From: an uncultured Mordavella sp.
GTDB taxonomy: Bacteria > Bacillota > Clostridia > Lachnospirales > Lachnospiraceae
Length of the DNA stretch: 16,424 nt
Assembly (NCBI GenBank): GCA_902406105.1
Contig: CABPCP010000063.1
Span: 1-16,424, forward strand
Reading direction: 5' to 3'
Each line of letters starts with the position of its first letter. The stretch's first letter is position 1. A model generated the notes under the pieces. It searched no databases. It was not told the DNA's origin and saw only the letters and a program-made list of their open reading frames with translations. The translations under genes and the position numbers were made by a program. This document shows, in pieces, positions 14,743 through 16,424 of the stretch.

Positions 14743-15447
14743 TTATTTCTTTCCGGCGCCAGTCCTTCCTCCGAGGCTTTGGATCTTCTGGAGACCCCGC
14801 GCCAGATAGCAGGCGATCTGCGCCCACAGGCACATTATAGCAAGATATTCTATCAGGAACAACCATAGAGGCTGTGATCCATCAAAAAACACGAACAAAC
14901 TGCGCAGAAACAGATAGGAAGCAATATCGTGCTTCAGGAATCCATAGAGTCCATAGATCCCTGCCGCGGCTCCGATCGCTCGAAGCCCCCATCTTTTGGC
15001 CGGAGAAGTTCCCTTTTGCCCCGCCCTGTTTCTTATCACTCCCAGAACCATACCCCAGTGCAGGCCGATATGGACGCTCATCAAAAGGAAGCCCCAGTAA
15101 GCCGACAGCATATGGAGGATCCTGGCAGTCCCTGAATGTCCCTGCACGTTAAGGAATACAAAAACATCTCTGGACAGAAGAACCCCGCTTACCATCAATC
15201 CCAGCATACACAGCAATACCAGGAAATTCACCGCCGTCTGCAAGATTCGGGCCGGCATATATTTGCCTCGGAACAAGTTCCGGTACCACCTCCAATTCAG
15301 CCCATGATGGATCAGGAATAGAAGGAACATCCCGGCTCCCATCCACTCATGGACCGTATTCCCCACCAGCATATATGCCATCTGGAAGAGAAGGCATACC
15401 GTCATGACTAGATCGATCAGCATTTTCCATTTCAACACTGGTTTCAT
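14743..15447 (-). CDS. DUF4405 membrane protein, probable b-type cytochrome (copy C)
   Basis: A 234-aa polytopic membrane protein with about five hydrophobic segments, paralogous to the one at 9063-9689. Shared features are an N-terminal helix followed by VHE (H33), LIHH (H47, H48) then NWRWYRNLFRGKY, a second pair of helices with LH (H112), and SVHIGLH (H126, H130). The five shared histidines have the same 14-65-14-4 spacing as the paralogue. It has an extra loop of roughly 20 residues and a longer C-terminus. GGGAGG lies 7 nt before the ATG. It sits 19 nt after a flavodoxin lipoprotein gene and 20 nt before apbE. A role as haem-b electron conduit to the extracytoplasmic flavodoxin is inference. 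Confidence 0.83.
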   Translation of the reverse strand: MKPVLKWKMLIDLVMTVCLLFQMAYMLVGNTVHEWMGAGMFLLFLIHHGLNWRWYRNLFRGKYMPARILQTAVNFLVLLCMLGLMVSGVLLSRDVFVFLNVQGHSGTARILHMLSAYWGFLLMSVHIGLHWGMVLGVIRNRAGQKGTSPAKRWGLRAIGAAAGIYGLYGFLKHDIASYLFLRSLFVFFDGSQPLWLFLIEYLAIMCLWAQIACYLARGLQKIQSLGGRTGAGKK

Positions 15448-15466
15448 CTAAATTCCTCCCTGCTTT

Positions 15467-16189
15467 TTAATACCCAAGGCTGTCCAGCCAGTCTTCCACT
15501 TCTCCCTGGGCCTCTGCCGCTTCTGAGGCTCCAAGGGCAATGCCTTCCTCTACCTGGGCATCCGGCTGTAAGCTCTCAATCTCTTCCACGGTTCCTGAGA
15601 AGCCGCTGCCGCCGGAGGTCACGAAGGGAATCACCGTCTTTCCGGACAGATCATAGGTCTCCAGGAAGGTATAGACCGCCATCGGCATATCTCCCCACCA
15701 GTTAGGATATCCCAGGAAAATGGTGTCATAACCGTCCAAACCTTCCAGCTGAGACGCAAGCTGAGGTCTTTCATCCGAACATTGCTCTTCCTGTCCCTGG
15801 TCTACCGTATCGTCATAGTTGTCCGGGTAGGGTTCCGTGGTCTGGATAGAAAAAAGATCCGCGCCCAGCGCATCGCTGATCATGTGGGCGACCAGACCTG
15901 TATTTCCTGTTGTCTCGCCATTGCAGCTCTGGATGCTGGCGCTGGAAGATGCGTCCACGTCCTCCGGCAGATCCGCATTCTCTCCATAGGTAAAGTAAGC
16001 TACCAGGACAGAAGCGTCCGTGTTTCCTTCTGCTTGGGAGGCAGTTTCATCCTCTCCCTCTGTATCTTCCGGCGCCGCCTCTTCCTGCTGGGAGTTCTCT
16101 GCCGGGGCTTCCTCTTCTGCGCTTCCGCAGCCATTGATCGAAAATATCAGAATTCCTACAAGTAATATACTGACAAGTCTTCGCTTCAT
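15467..16189 (-). CDS. Flavodoxin-domain lipoprotein C
   Basis: A 240-aa lipoprotein. The signal peptide ends in lipobox INGC (lipidated C21). A long acidic Glu/Gln/Ala-rich linker (about 24-58) probably extends the domain away from the membrane. The flavodoxin_4 domain begins VLVAYFTYGENADL (61-74), with an inserted SSSASIQ loop before TGNTGLVAHMI. GYDTIFLGYPNWWGDMPM (153-170) holds the flavin-stacking tryptophans, and SGKTVIPFVTSGGSGFSGT follows. It is close to lipoprotein A but keeps W165 where A has Asn. It is the first gene of the operon with DUF4405 and apbE, with AAGGAGG 9 nt before the ATG. It could be the FMN-carrying partner of the membrane protein. Confidence 0.92.
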   Translation of the reverse strand: MKRRLVSILLVGILIFSINGCGSAEEEAPAENSQQEEAAPEDTEGEDETASQAEGNTDASVLVAYFTYGENADLPEDVDASSSASIQSCNGETTGNTGLVAHMISDALGADLFSIQTTEPYPDNYDDTVDQGQEEQCSDERPQLASQLEGLDGYDTIFLGYPNWWGDMPMAVYTFLETYDLSGKTVIPFVTSGGSGFSGTVEEIESLQPDAQVEEGIALGASEAAEAQGEVEDWLDSLGY

Positions 16190-16276
16190 GTTTGTGTTCC
16201 TCCTTTTTGGTCCGCTTTCTCACAAAGCAATATATAAAGTAAGTGCAGTCACAGGACCTTCCTGCTCTGCACCTAC
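16190..16276 (-). other. Structured 5' leader of the apbE operon
   Basis: The roughly 80-nt untranslated leader can form two hairpins on the minus strand. One is GTGCAG/CTGCAC (16272-16267 with 16248-16243), enclosing CAGGA/TCCTG, right at the expected transcript 5' end. The other is GCTTT/AAAGC (16228-16214), just before the ribosome binding site. I recognise no known riboswitch, including FMN. A 5'-stabilising stem is the simplest reading. Confidence 0.35.
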
Positions 16277-16282
16277 ATTATA
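16277..16282 (-). promoter_or_regulatory. -10 box of the apbE operon, without a good -35
   Basis: Perfect TATAAT on the minus strand. The hexamers at 17-, 18- and 19-bp spacing (AGACGA, TAGACG, TTAGAC) match TTGACA poorly. This suggests dependence on an activator. Confidence 0.6.
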
Positions 16283-16311
16283 AGCGGGCCTTTGCTCCCT
16301 CGTCTAATACT

Positions 16312-16351
16312 TGGTTTTCATACAGAACCATGCCCAAAGAGTATGGTTTTC
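16312..16351. promoter_or_regulatory. Candidate activator sites upstream of the apbE operon promoter
   Basis: TGGTTTTC occurs twice in direct orientation (16312-16319 and 16344-16351), 32 bp or about three helical turns apart. An inverted AACCA lies between them, so TGGTT-N9-AACCA (16312-16330) and AACCAT-N11-ATGGTT (16325-16347) are dyads. This fits binding of a LysR-like or similar activator above the weak -35. Confidence 0.45.
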
Positions 16352-16373
16352 CATCATTCCTGCCCGGCAGGTT

Positions 16374-16424
16374 AATTGAAATCCTTACTGCAACATTGAA
16401 GTTGTAACTGCACATTGAAAACTT
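16374..16424. repeat. Degenerate ~20-bp tandem repeat at the right edge
   Basis: Three copies of ATTGAA-N4-T begin at 16375, 16395 and 16414. The first two continue as TACTGCA and TAACTGCA. The period is 19-20 bp and the third copy runs off the window. I see no gene in 16190-16424. Confidence 0.5.

Noticed and set aside
16190..16276. FMN riboswitch in the leader of the apbE operon
   Set aside because: The conserved multi-helix FMN element is longer and has characteristic AGGAUA-like segments that I do not see. The leader holds only two simple hairpins.
16371..16424. ATTGAAAT/ATTGAAA motifs resembling the ends of some CRISPR repeats
   Set aside because: The period is about 20 bp with no room for spacers, and the units are degenerate. 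There is no cas gene in the window.
16405..16424. ACATTGAAAACT resembles a piece of clostridial 16S-23S spacer DNA
   Set aside because: Only about a dozen bases match from memory, with no rRNA or tRNA next to it. The tandem-repeat reading explains it better.

Overview
The window looks like chromosomal DNA of a gut-type anaerobic Firmicute, probably Lachnospiraceae or a close clostridial relative. The signs are strong AGGAGG-type ribosome binding sites, consensus sigma-A-like promoters, an EFR1-type flavodoxin/ferredoxin fusion, several flavodoxin-fold lipoproteins, a clostridial-length purC, and an AT-rich integrase gene set against a more GC-rich background. No species can be named from the sequence alone.

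Layout. Positions 1-1498 are the end of an AT-rich integrated element: the tail of an unidentified protein, then a tyrosine recombinase that abuts the 3' end of tRNA-Pro(CGG). tRNA-Pro and tRNA-Gln(CTG) form a small minus-strand operon with its own promoter and terminator. purC follows on the plus strand. Everything from 2786 to the right edge is on the minus strand: a marR-MFS exporter operon with an operator over its start site; dsdA (D-serine ammonia-lyase) with its own promoter, downstream of a flavodoxin-family reductase and an aldo/keto reductase; a small CxCxxC protein; a seven-gene redox operon (8376-13495); and a three-gene operon (13691-16189) of flavodoxin lipoprotein, DUF4405 cytochrome-like membrane protein and ApbE.

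How the genes may work together. The right half is dense in flavin and iron-sulfur redox proteins. Three flavodoxin-fold proteins carry lipoprotein signal peptides, so they should sit outside the membrane. Two are each encoded next to a polytopic DUF4405 protein with five histidines at identical spacing, as expected of haem-b membrane electron carriers. A secreted ApbE, which attaches FMN to extracytoplasmic proteins, sits in one operon. Cytosolic partners (flavodoxin, EFR1 flavodoxin/ferredoxin, Fe alcohol dehydrogenase, alpha/beta hydrolase) are in the other. My inference is a membrane-crossing flavodoxin/cytochrome electron transfer system present in two paralogous copies. The larger operon is driven by a promoter with a 19-bp spacer and a perfect dyad, the signature of MerR-family activation; the regulator gene is not in the window. 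Direction of electron flow and substrates cannot be read from the sequence.
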